From a virus, in IMG/VR virus record IMGVR_UViG_3300008107_000440, positions 1 to 22,221 of that record: a stretch of 22,221 nucleotides of DNA; one strand, given 5' to 3'. The notes beneath the pieces are model-generated. The model was not told the origin of the DNA. It saw only the letters and a program-made list of their open reading frames with translations, and did no database searches. Numbering within the stretch: the stretch's first letter is position 1; every line of letters starts with the position of its first letter. Shown here piece after piece: positions 1-6,167 of this stretch. A program made the position numbers and the translations under genes.

Positions 1-127
1 TGAATGCGTGCGATGTATTTTTGATCTGCTTTTCCAATTCAAAAATCAAATCGTCAATAGTGTCACCGTGTCCCGTTGCCAGTCCGCAACGGATCATCAT
101 TTGAGCTAATTTTTCAGTAGCGTCCAT
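1..127 (-). CDS. Partial small phage protein (N-terminal 42 residues)
   Basis: The reading frame starts at ATG 127 and runs off the left edge with no stop. The visible protein begins MDATEKLAQMMIRCGLATGH and continues with an acidic, amphipathic stretch (DTIDDLIFELEKQI). The pattern 'RCGLATGH-DT-DDL' looks like a small uncharacterised protein often seen in phage accessory arrays; I cannot assign a function. A GGAGCG ribosome binding site lies just upstream, and the start overlaps the last codons of the preceding gene by 14 bases, matching the tight packing of this minus-strand array. Confidence 0.6.
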   Translation of the reverse strand, partial: MDATEKLAQMMIRCGLATGHGDTIDDLIFELEKQIKNTSHAF

Positions 128-629
128 CACTCGCTCCTGTTTCTGTAACGACGCGCAGGAACTCTTGCTCTTGCCACTTACGTTCGTCTTCCCTTGCGGC
201 GGCGATTGCGGGGTCGAAAGAGATTATCCCGGCCCTTGCGACGGCACCTGCGACGGCCCATGAGGCGGCCCATGCGGCGGCACCTGCGGCGGCGGATGAG
301 GCGGCCCATGCGGCGTTCAACTCTTCATCGGTCGCTTCGCCGTTTGCATACCGCTCTGCAACGTCAATCGCGTTTTTGGCTTTAGGGTCAATAATCAAAT
401 GCCCGACCCGTCGAGCATACGCGACCATTAACAACCGCCATTCTTTCGCGTATTGAGGTTCAGCACAACAGCACCAAACTGCATAATCCAGCCCGTTGAT
501 TGCAAGGATTGTCGCAAACGGCAAAGGTTCATCGTCCGCCGCTGTTTTGCCAAGTCCGGCGAGTAGTTTTGTCCACCCGTCTTCGCATGGTGAATGTTCG
601 CGTATTCTGTTTAATGTCGTGGTGATCAT
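114..629 (-). CDS. Imm5-like phage protein with Ala-rich tetrapeptide repeats
   Basis: A 171-residue protein. Residues 35-105 contain the conserved-looking core (AILAINGLDYAVWCC, then a Trp/Arg-rich helix, then AERYANGEATDEEL) that I recognise from a phage family annotated as Imm-5-like putative immunity proteins. Residues 106-133 are an Ala/Trp-rich run of tetrapeptides (AAWA, ASSA, AAGA, AAWA, ASWA, VAGA, VARA), encoded by a 12-bp tandem repeat. The C-terminus is charged. An upstream in-frame GTG at 635 is possible, but ATG 629 is better placed after the purine-rich GGGGAAG. The biochemical role is unknown; an anti-toxin or immunity role is only a family-name inference. The family match is from memory. 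Confidence 0.7.
   Translation of the reverse strand: MITTTLNRIREHSPCEDGWTKLLAGLGKTAADDEPLPFATILAINGLDYAVWCCCAEPQYAKEWRLLMVAYARRVGHLIIDPKAKNAIDVAERYANGEATDEELNAAWAASSAAAGAAAWAASWAVAGAVARAGIISFDPAIAAAREDERKWQEQEFLRVVTETGASDGRY
231..314. repeat. 12-bp tandem repeat, seven imperfect copies, inside a CDS
   Basis: Seven consecutive 12-bp units of the form GGC-NNN-TGN-GRC (for example GGCCCATGCGGC, GGCACCTGCGGC, GGCGGATGAGGC) run without interruption. They encode the Ala-rich tetrapeptides of the Imm5-like protein on the minus strand. The unit length keeps the reading frame, so copy-number change would lengthen or shorten the protein by four residues. Confidence 0.85.
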
Positions 630-631
630 AA

Positions 632-781
632 TCACTTCTTCCCCTTGAGTTCCCTGTTTTCTTTCGTCAGTTTTACCACAACATCTAGTGCGTTCTTTAG
701 CTGACTCTGCAAGGCTTCGTTCTCCCTACGCAAGCGAACCAGATCAGTAATAGTCACATCGTCGGCGTGTCTCGTAGTCAT
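632..781 (-). CDS. Small leucine-heptad (coiled-coil) protein, 49 aa
   Basis: A 49-residue protein, MTTRHADDVTITDLVRLRRE at the N-terminus. Leucines recur about every seven residues (DLVRLRRENEALQSQL), with basic residues before and after, so a short coiled coil is likely. The C-terminus is KGKK. The start ATG overlaps the stop of the upstream membrane-protein gene as ATGA, with a GGGGAAGAAG ribosome binding site inside that gene. This resembles the short coiled-coil spanin-like or accessory proteins of phages only in size; I assign no function. Confidence 0.65.
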   Translation of the reverse strand: MTTRHADDVTITDLVRLRRENEALQSQLKNALDVVVKLTKENRELKGKK

Positions 782-876
782 TTCTTCTTCCCCTTTGTGG
801 TTGCAATGATGAGAACAATAGCCACGGCAATAACTGCCGTGACCACTGTGGTTATGAGATGATACTGCCCGTTCAT
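778..876 (-). CDS. Single-pass membrane microprotein, 32 aa
   Basis: A 32-residue protein. Residues 8-26 are almost wholly hydrophobic (TTVVTAVIAVAIVLIIATT), forming one membrane helix, followed by a basic tail KGKKK that predicts the C-terminus stays in the cytoplasm. The ATG lies two bases beyond the stop of the DUF6378-like gene, and its stop overlaps the next start as ATGA, so it is probably translated by coupling. Single-helix phage proteins of this kind include small holins, pinholins and superinfection-exclusion peptides; none can be chosen from sequence. No lysis genes are adjacent. Confidence 0.65.
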   Translation of the reverse strand: MNGQYHLITTVVTAVIAVAIVLIIATTKGKKK

Positions 877-878
877 GC

Positions 879-1244
879 TCAGGCTTTCTTGAGTATAGCT
901 TCGTCTATATCGGCGATCTTTACATCAGTGACCTTAGGCATACCGCTAAAGGATACCCTAATGTCAGATGCTACGGTAGCTAGGCTTGTGCCGGAGTGTG
1001 TGCCACCGAGTGTGGAGTACCCTGCAAGATCGACCCAATGATCTGCAAAGTTATGGTCACCTGTTAGGATGCGACCCCACTTGCTTGCTTGCATATCGAA
1101 TGACTCACGTTGAGAGTCATTCATCTTGTCCCAATTAGCCGATGTACGTGCCACTTGTTTTAGCATCTGGCTTACGCTTGCACCGTCCGAAAACTTACCG
1201 TGTGTTTTCTCACGCTCATTCAACAACTTATCTACGTTTATCAT
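879..1244 (-). CDS. DUF6378-like phage protein
   Basis: A 121-residue protein starting MINVDKLLNEREKTHGKFSD. The N-terminal motif LLNEREKTHG-F and the later AxKxGRIL-GDHNFADHWVDLAGYSTL stretch are characteristic of a small all-helical phage family that I recall as DUF6378. The His/Asp-rich HNFADHWVDLAGY segment is reminiscent of helical metal-dependent nucleotide-binding folds, but a catalytic role is not established. The frame extends upstream to 1406, but that part overlaps the Cys-rich gene and lacks a ribosome binding site; ATG 1244 follows AGGGAGA. A 9-bp inverted repeat lies within the gene (1098-1122). Confidence 0.75.
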   Translation of the reverse strand: MINVDKLLNEREKTHGKFSDGASVSQMLKQVARTSANWDKMNDSQRESFDMQASKWGRILTGDHNFADHWVDLAGYSTLGGTHSGTSLATVASDIRVSFSGMPKVTDVKIADIDEAILKKA

Positions 1245-1431
1245 TGGTAGTCTCCCTATTAACAGGCCAATACTCATCGCAAACGGCTGGCCCTCTACCG
1301 TCACGCCAGTATGGTTCTTGAATGAACCATGACTGTTTAGTCTCGTCAGGTTTAGTACCGCTAGACGGTGACCTATAGCAGGTGTCTGCCTTTGGGCAGG
1401 TTTCACCCAAGCACATTGTAATATCAGGCAT
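1228..1431 (-). CDS. Small Cys-rich phage protein (putative metal binding)
   Basis: A 67-residue protein, MPDITMCLGETCPKADTCYR at the start. Cysteines at about 7, 12, 18 and 51 (C-x4-C-x5-C ... C-DEYWP) plus aromatic residues suggest a small zinc-binding or disulphide-stabilised domain. The MPDITMC-G--CP---TCYR pattern is a recurrent small phage protein of unknown function. The upstream TTG at 1437 would add two residues, but ATG 1431 is preferred. The start overlaps the end of the dCMP deaminase gene (8 bases) and the end overlaps the DUF6378-like gene (17 bases), so it is embedded in the operon. Confidence 0.7.
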   Translation of the reverse strand: MPDITMCLGETCPKADTCYRSPSSGTKPDETKQSWFIQEPYWRDGRGPAVCDEYWPVNRETTNDKRR

Positions 1432-1855
1432 CGTCAAGCACCTTCACATCCACATGAGCCTCACAGAACATCGCCTTAGCAATCGCGAATGACTCTGCCC
1501 AATCAGGTCTATCACTTACAATAGTGACAACCTTGGATATACCGGACTGGATTATGATAGCCGCACAACTAGCGCATGGATGTAGCGGATGTACGTACAA
1601 TGTATATCCATCCAATGGTTCTTTGGCCTTCAAGATAGCATTCACTTCTGCATGAACAACCATCTTATACTTCAGAGCCTTGTTAGCATAGCGCAACTCG
1701 CCGTCATCCACATATCTAGGGAAGCCATTGTATCCTAGCGATGCTATCGTGTTGTCAGGGCGGCTGATGACCGCCCCGACTTTGGTTGATGGGTCTTTCG
1801 ACCATGCAGAAATATACTCTGCCAAATTTAGAAATCGCCTATCCCAATCTGCCAC
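1424..1855 (-). CDS. dCMP deaminase (cytidine/deoxycytidylate deaminase family)
   Basis: A 143-residue cytosolic zinc enzyme that probably deaminates dCMP to dUMP, feeding dTMP synthesis for phage DNA. The sequence shows the family's N-terminal RFLNLAEYISAWSKDPSTKV signature, the HAE motif (His68, Glu70) and PCASC (Cys94, Cys97), i.e. the complete zinc-binding and proton-shuttle set. The length is typical. The GTG at 1855 is chosen because GGGAG lies about 10 bases upstream and the protein then begins right before the conserved WD-RF; a longer GTG start at 1885 is possible but would overlap the GcrA-like gene by 47 bases. No thymidylate synthase is present in this window. Confidence 0.9.
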   Translation of the reverse strand: MADWDRRFLNLAEYISAWSKDPSTKVGAVISRPDNTIASLGYNGFPRYVDDGELRYANKALKYKMVVHAEVNAILKAKEPLDGYTLYVHPLHPCASCAAIIIQSGISKVVTIVSDRPDWAESFAIAKAMFCEAHVDVKVLDDA

Positions 1856-2327
1856 TAAATGTAAACTCCCTCTTAGGCTTGCCACTGAAAATTACATGCC
1901 GCTCATAGGCTACATCATAATGCGTTTTGCAAAGTGACTTCCTGTATATCATCTGCCCACAGCACCGACTATTTCCCCCATTAACTGAGCCTACAATCCA
2001 TGCACATTCATAGGTCATGTCACGCTCTATAAGCGGAACAGTATTGTGCGGTATTATAGGTTCAGGTTTCGGCACGAACGCCCCCTTAGTTATGGGGTTA
2101 ATCCGAATCACAGTCGCAGACTTTACACGTTCCTTAGGCTTTGGCAACTCCTCTACCTTTGGCTTAGCCACCTTCGGTCTGGCATAACCGGCACGATTAA
2201 GGAACCCAATCACAGAGTTCCTGCTACGTGATATGGCAATGCCAATCTCCCTTGCTGTAGCACCATTCATGTGCATCTGAATGCAGCGTTCCTTCTCTGC
2301 ACTCTTCCATATGACACTCTTAATCAA
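1839..2327 (-). CDS. GcrA-like cell cycle regulator
   Basis: A 162-residue protein with both parts expected of the GcrA family. Residues 5-48 form a helix-turn-helix (VIWKSAEKERCIQ..GATAREIGIAISRSRNSVIGFLNRAGY), matching the GcrA pattern of 'A--IA--LG-TRNAVIGK-HRLG'. A Lys/Pro-rich linker follows, then a C-terminal Cys/His module (C108, C122-C123, C133, H136; CGQMIYRKSLCKTHYDVAY). GcrA in Caulobacter binds DNA and sigma70-RNA polymerase and activates genes with methylated GANTC sites. The start is TTG 2327, supported by a perfect AAGGAGG six bases upstream. A phage copy probably redirects host transcription or acts on phage promoters; see the GANTC cluster at 9264-9399. Confidence 0.82.
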   Translation of the reverse strand: MIKSVIWKSAEKERCIQMHMNGATAREIGIAISRSRNSVIGFLNRAGYARPKVAKPKVEELPKPKERVKSATVIRINPITKGAFVPKPEPIIPHNTVPLIERDMTYECAWIVGSVNGGNSRCCGQMIYRKSLCKTHYDVAYERHVIFSGKPKREFTFSGRLG

Positions 2328-2589
2328 GAAATTCCTCCTTGGGTAGTGAATCAGCGTATCCAGACATGATGTCGAGCAACTCCCTAACTCGCTTCATCAC
2401 TTCGGGGTTTCGGCAGTTATTATAAATGCGTAGCTCATAGATAACTTTACCCACCAAGTTATCCATAAATGCCTCAGCAAAATCATGTGTGTTTACAAAG
2501 GCTTCTATTGCGTCTCCCACTTTATCCAATTTATATGCAACTTTTTCTTGTACTATCTTCTTAGGCCGTCCACGTCCACGCTTAATCAT
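2320..2589 (-). CDS. Small protein with AT-hook-like basic N-terminus
   Basis: An 89-residue protein beginning MIKRGRGRPKKI, where the core GRGRPKK matches the AT-hook motif that inserts in the minor groove of AT-rich DNA. The rest is helical and mixed charge (AIEAFVNTHDFAEAFMDNL, then ELRIYNNCRNPEVMKRVREL). It overlaps the upstream HslV-like gene by eight bases and the downstream GcrA-like TTG start by eight bases, and its 3' end supplies that gene's ribosome binding site. It may be a DNA-binding partner of the GcrA-like protein, but that is inference from position. Confidence 0.65.
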   Translation of the reverse strand: MIKRGRGRPKKIVQEKVAYKLDKVGDAIEAFVNTHDFAEAFMDNLVGKVIYELRIYNNCRNPEVMKRVRELLDIMSGYADSLPKEEFLD

Positions 2590-3025
2590 TGTCTACTCCC
2601 ATGACATATGTTGACACCCCCATTCCACAATGAATGGAGAACTTATTTGCGATTGTTGCGGCTTGTTCTGCTGTTGCGCCCATCGCTAACGCACCATAGG
2701 CAAAGTCCTTACCCTGCCCGAAAGCACATATACTAAACCCATGATCTATCGGAACATGAGTCCGTTCGTATCGGTGAAGTCCTGTCTCATTCACCACAAT
2801 AAAGTTACACATAGTATCAAATACACGTTGGGCGAATGGAAATAGGAGTGGGTTAGAACCATTCTTATACCACTCACGCATCTCCAATATGGAGGACACA
2901 GTACCAGTCCCAGTTAGGAACTCGCCCTTATGTACCCATACTTTCTCGGATTCCCACATGGAGAAGCCGTCTGTTGCACCATTATCTACGGCTAAGGATA
3001 CGCCGTCCCATACAATCACACTCAT
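2582..3025 (-). CDS. HslV/proteasome-like Ntn-hydrolase, Ser nucleophile
   Basis: A 147-residue protein with the proteasome beta-type opening MSVIVWDGVSLAVDN, the turn DG--LA-D, a basic residue at Lys28 (ESEKVW), and the later glycine-rich FGQGKDFAYGALAMGATAEQ stretch that matches helices of HslV/20S subunits. Removal of Met1 would expose Ser2 where the family normally has Thr; Asp14 and Lys28 are plausible equivalents of Asp17 and Lys33. Phages often carry short members of this group, with unknown substrates. No HslU-like unfoldase is adjacent, but a MoxR ATPase lies in the same operon. ATGA overlap with the upstream gene suggests coupled translation. Confidence 0.72.
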   Translation of the reverse strand: MSVIVWDGVSLAVDNGATDGFSMWESEKVWVHKGEFLTGTGTVSSILEMREWYKNGSNPLLFPFAQRVFDTMCNFIVVNETGLHRYERTHVPIDHGFSICAFGQGKDFAYGALAMGATAEQAATIANKFSIHCGMGVSTYVMGVDND

Positions 3026-3804
3026 TTGGGTAGCACTCCGAACCGCTGTCTGAAATGGATGCTATGGGCTGATAGTAGGTTCTTAATGTACCGTTGCACA
3101 TCGTCTGGAGTTATAGTCGTTTGACTCCAGTAAGTTGGTGATGCTTGTAATACTATGTTGTAGAGTAGCTGAGTATCGTGAGTCCCGTCGATGATGGCCT
3201 TGTATAACGGTTCTGTTAGACCAGTTTGACCACCTTGAGCATTACCGCCTTCGATGCGCCTTCTCTCTACCAGACCGGAGAATACACCCATCTTCATACG
3301 TACTTTGATGCCACGATTCCATCTTGTGAGTAGTCTCAGCCACTCTTTGCGCTTGTCTGTATCAACAGACTTGAGCATATCCACTCTTCGGTTGAGGCAT
3401 TCACCGGTACTTAGATCGAACTTGATACCTTTGAAGTATTCAGGAGCATCGTTCTTCATATGAGGCCAACGTCCTTGGGACAAGGCGATAAGTGTACTGC
3501 TATGCTCGACACGATATCGACCAGTGCCTACTCTGGATATGGCAATCGGTATGACACTATGCAGGTTACCGACAAGAGTGAACGTATTACAGCGCACAGT
3601 ATTGACCTCGGCAATAAACTCCAACGTGTTGTCAGGAGTTATCCTACAGATGTTAGTCCCCTTCACGGTAATGATATAGTCATCACCATCCTTGAGTATT
3701 CTAGCGAAAGACCTGATAGGCTTACCCTTACTAGGAGTTCTAGCTGTCTTGAATAGTGTATCGGCGTCAGCATAAGTTCTGATATCGGAATTACTATAAT
3801 ACAT
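3022..3804 (-). CDS. Conserved phage protein of unknown function, 260 aa
   Basis: The N-terminal 120 residues look beta-rich (DDYIITVKGTNICRI, RYRVEHSSTLIAL), with a Lys/Arg-rich lead-in (TARTPSKGKPIRSFARI). The C-terminal 120 residues are helical and basic (DTDKRKEWLRLLTRWNRGIK; IKNLLSAHSIHFRQRFG). I recall similar phage proteins with a 'K-IRS-AR--KD-D-Y---V--T-I-RI-PD' opening but no established role. The start ATG 3804 follows GGGAG at good spacing; the stop overlaps the HslV-like start as ATGA. There are no transmembrane segments or recognisable catalytic motifs. Confidence 0.75.
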   Translation of the reverse strand: MYYSNSDIRTYADADTLFKTARTPSKGKPIRSFARILKDGDDYIITVKGTNICRITPDNTLEFIAEVNTVRCNTFTLVGNLHSVIPIAISRVGTGRYRVEHSSTLIALSQGRWPHMKNDAPEYFKGIKFDLSTGECLNRRVDMLKSVDTDKRKEWLRLLTRWNRGIKVRMKMGVFSGLVERRRIEGGNAQGGQTGLTEPLYKAIIDGTHDTQLLYNIVLQASPTYWSQTTITPDDVQRYIKNLLSAHSIHFRQRFGVLPK

Positions 3805-3816
3805 AGACGCTCTCCC

Positions 3817-4458
3817 TTATCGTGTGAGTTTGCTGAATGTTACAGCGGCAGTGAGTGAGCCAAGGTCTACATCCACAGTTGGAGTAGACTTGTTACGCTC
3901 CACAATTTCTTTGTGCTTGTTCTTAGTACCCTCTGGTATCAAGTCCCATAGTGCAGGCCACATCTTGAGAGCAGGAGCAAGGGTAGCATGAGCCGCTATA
4001 ACCTTCTTCACACTATCAATAAACGATGTCTGCTGTGAATGGAGGTTATCAATAGCTTGCTGATACGCTGTTACTTCAGCAAGGATATCATCCCAGAAAC
4101 CATCTGTATTAATCAAGGCCAAGCCTTGACCCATATAAGAGTACCCTTCGAACTTCAGCATTGTTTCTGGAGGCATCTCCCCAATAGGGTATACCTTCCT
4201 ACCGCCTGAGTACCTGCATTCAACATAACATTTTACATCCCCGATTTTAACTATCTTCATGGTATCCTCGTGTCTAAAGAACACACTAGGAAGAGCATTA
4301 AAGCGTTCCTGATACCGACCTAGACCACGTTCGTACACACGATCAGCAATATCTTTAGGGACGTTTGCTTTCGCATCTTCTATGCGTTGCTTGAATAAGT
4401 CCTTGGCATTCTGGATGATATGACCTGTCAACTCACCACTAAAACGTACAGTAGCCAT
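3817..4458 (-). CDS. Nmad5-like phage protein (tentative)
   Basis: A 213-residue protein. The N-terminus (IIQNAKDLFKQRIEDAKANV then DRVYERGLGRYQERFNALPS) is helical; the middle is a short beta section (TMKIVKIGDVKCYVECRYSG); the C-terminal half has a coiled-coil-like helix (FWDDILAEVTAYQQAIDNL) and ends with ALKMWPALWDLIPEG, basic residues and a beta tail. This architecture resembles what I remember of the Nmad5 group (putative nucleotide-modification-associated domain 5), which is common in phages with no proven activity. The family call is tentative. It begins two bases after the stop of the 58-residue membrane-protein gene, with AAGGGAG as ribosome binding site. Confidence 0.6.
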   Translation of the reverse strand: MATVRFSGELTGHIIQNAKDLFKQRIEDAKANVPKDIADRVYERGLGRYQERFNALPSVFFRHEDTMKIVKIGDVKCYVECRYSGGRKVYPIGEMPPETMLKFEGYSYMGQGLALINTDGFWDDILAEVTAYQQAIDNLHSQQTSFIDSVKKVIAAHATLAPALKMWPALWDLIPEGTKNKHKEIVERNKSTPTVDVDLGSLTAAVTFSKLTR

Positions 4459-4460
4459 TG

Positions 4461-4637
4461 TTATACTCCCTTATATTTAATTGTGATTAGACCATCTTCC
4501 ATAGTAACTTCAGCCATACCGAGAGCCATAGCGGATATGGCTTCAGATGCGTTCTCTAACTTACGTTCGAGCCATAGTATCCGTAGACACATGGCGATAC
4601 TCATAGCCGTACTGGTCACAGCAATATAAGTTTCCAT
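4461..4637 (-). CDS. Small membrane-associated protein, 58 aa
   Basis: A 58-residue protein whose N-terminal residues 4-22 (YIAVTSTAMSIAMCLRILW) form a probable membrane or signal-anchor helix, followed by a charged helix (LERKLENASEAISAMALGM) and a short beta-like tail. Too short for automatic calling at common cut-offs, but it fills the gap exactly: its ATG overlaps the previous stop as TGATG, and its end carries the ribosome binding site for the next gene. Function unknown. It sits within the MoxR/VWA gene set, where it could tether a component to the membrane; that is conjecture. Confidence 0.6.
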   Translation of the reverse strand: METYIAVTSTAMSIAMCLRILWLERKLENASEAISAMALGMAEVTMEDGLITIKYKGV

Positions 4638-4894
4638 CACTCAACCCCCATTCTATGCTTAGTACACATGACTAAGACCATCTCTCCCAAACTTGAAAAC
4701 TCCTGCCAGTCGCTGGAATATGTTACAGACCGAGCAGAATAACGTGGTCTGCCATCGGATACGTCGAAATCCGACACCATTTGAAAGGCGAGTCTCTTTT
4801 TATAGTACACTGCCACAGCCCATGTTTCGCCAATCAGCACACCGGATTTCTCCTTCTCCATAGTGAACCCATCAGGTAATCCGACGAACATCAT
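4637..4894 (-). CDS. Hypothetical small beta-rich protein, 85 aa
   Basis: An 85-residue protein, MMFVGLPDGFTMEKEKSGVL at the start, predicted mostly beta (GETWAVAVYYKKRLAFQMVS, RYSARSVTYSSDWQEFSSLG). Two adjacent ATG codons (4894 and 4891) are possible starts; the first overlaps the TAA of the VWA gene. It is one of several small unknown proteins interleaved between the larger MoxR-system genes. I do not recognise a family. Confidence 0.65.
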   Translation of the reverse strand: MMFVGLPDGFTMEKEKSGVLIGETWAVAVYYKKRLAFQMVSDFDVSDGRPRYSARSVTYSSDWQEFSSLGEMVLVMCTKHRMGVE

Positions 4895-6009
4895 TACATC
4901 ACCACTACTTCACCGAATGGGGCTTCACCCTTATCGGTAGACACCCACAACACAGGATATTCAGGGGCATCACCGAAGTCATCGCATTGCAAGTCTGTCA
5001 GGAACACACAGGCTACAGGGTTGATGTCATGCTCCTGCATATACTTGAACACAGGGCTGAACCGTGTGCCACCACCACCATGTGGCTTGATATCTAGGGT
5101 ATCTTCACGTCCATACTTCTCGTAGTGAGAGATTTCATAGTCGAAGTACATGACATGAATCATCGACGGCCTACCATCCTCATGGATAGTCCTGATCTCG
5201 GAAGCAAACTGATTGACCAACTCCTCTGTAATAGAGCCGGAACAGTCAACAGCGATGGCAATCTCGCCTAGTCTCTCACCTGTTACGCTTGGCATATACA
5301 GACCTTGAGATATGAACCGACGATTAGGACGGGCATAGGAACGCTGATCATCCTTACACTTCTCAACGAACTTATGCAGAACATCACGCCAATTCACCTT
5401 TGGTTGGAGTATTCCAGTCACCAACCGCTCTAGTCCTGCTGTCATTTTACCCATCATCTTAGCGGCTTGAGCCGCTTGGGCTACCTTCACCTTCCATTCA
5501 GCCTCTTGTTGTGACTTCTCAGCAGGTGTCCCTTGTGCATCCTGACAGTCATCTAACGGGTCACCTTCACCACCGAAACCACCTTCACCTTCAGGGTCAT
5601 GTGGCAGTATGTTGTAGATACCCTCAGAAGTTCCACCGCCTGCATTGTATATGTCATCGGACAGCAGGCCCATCTTGGGCATACGTCCAATCTTCTCATC
5701 CACCAACAGCTTGTTGATCACATAGTCAGCGGCTTTGTTCCATGTCCTAGCATTACGTTCACCCCGTCTGAAGTTATGTTCAAGCATAGGATGAGCACAC
5801 TCATGGGCCACTAGGAACTTGAGTTCTTCATCGTCAAGTTCATCCACAAACTTGGGGTTGTAGCGTATCTCCTTGCCATTGGTACAAGCAGTCGGGATAG
5901 TATCATCCAGAATTACAGGCAATTCACAGGCTACCCGTCCAAAGAACGGGCTTTCCAGAATGAGGCTAGTCTTAGCCTTACTGATGCGCTTCATAATATC
6001 CATGATCAT
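4894..6009 (-). CDS. Metallopeptidase-like / VWA domain protein (DUF2201 type)
   Basis: A 371-residue two-domain protein. Residues 1-140 hold a zincin-like motif HECAH (His69, Glu70, His73) followed by NKAADYVIN with Asp95 as probable third zinc ligand, as in the DUF2201 N-terminal putative peptidase domain. A Gly/Asp-rich linker (about 135-165) and a helical segment (165-225) follow. Residues 245-371 form a von Willebrand A fold with a complete-looking metal site: DCSGS (255-259), Thr315 after a GGGG loop, and TDLQCDD (Asp339). VWA proteins of this kind work as partners of MoxR AAA+ ATPases, one of which is encoded in the same operon. ATG 6009 overlaps the upstream stop (ATGA); ATG 6003 has better ribosome binding site spacing. 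Confidence 0.88.
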   Translation of the reverse strand: MIMDIMKRISKAKTSLILESPFFGRVACELPVILDDTIPTACTNGKEIRYNPKFVDELDDEELKFLVAHECAHPMLEHNFRRGERNARTWNKAADYVINKLLVDEKIGRMPKMGLLSDDIYNAGGGTSEGIYNILPHDPEGEGGFGGEGDPLDDCQDAQGTPAEKSQQEAEWKVKVAQAAQAAKMMGKMTAGLERLVTGILQPKVNWRDVLHKFVEKCKDDQRSYARPNRRFISQGLYMPSVTGERLGEIAIAVDCSGSITEELVNQFASEIRTIHEDGRPSMIHVMYFDYEISHYEKYGREDTLDIKPHGGGGTRFSPVFKYMQEHDINPVACVFLTDLQCDDFGDAPEYPVLWVSTDKGEAPFGEVVVM

Positions 6010-6167
6010 ATACTCCCTGTGTTGATCGGTGTGTCAGCCAAATATACAGTCACATCGTACCGCTTCCTAGCTTTGAGCAGTTTAGCCGCAGTCTCTTGTG
6101 CCTCGAAACTAGACGAAGCTGTGACTATCAGACGACGTTCTTTGTATAGAGCGATATAGGTTCTCAT
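6006..6167 (-). CDS. Small conserved phage protein, 53 aa
   Basis: A 53-residue protein starting MRTYIALYKERRLIVTASSS, with an Ala/Lys helix (FEAQETAAKLLKARKRYDV) and a beta strand (TVYLADTP): a beta-alpha-beta pattern seen in a recurrent small phage protein of unknown function. Two tandem ATGs (6170, 6167) exist; 6167 is preferred because GGAGG is then six bases away. Its start overlaps the DUF3150-like stop as TGATG, and its stop overlaps the VWA gene start as ATGA, so it is translationally coupled between two MoxR-system genes. Confidence 0.7.
   Translation of the reverse strand: MRTYIALYKERRLIVTASSSFEAQETAAKLLKARKRYDVTVYLADTPINTGSI

Noticed and set aside
194-385. Arg-rich 63-aa open frame on the plus strand
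   Set aside because: It is the antisense shadow of the 12-bp repeat in the Imm5-like gene; no ribosome binding site and low-complexity MRR repeats.
1245-1406. N-terminal extension of the DUF6378-like frame
   Set aside because: It overlaps the Cys-rich gene completely, while the family-like start MINVDKLLNEREKTHG at 1244 has a good ribosome binding site.
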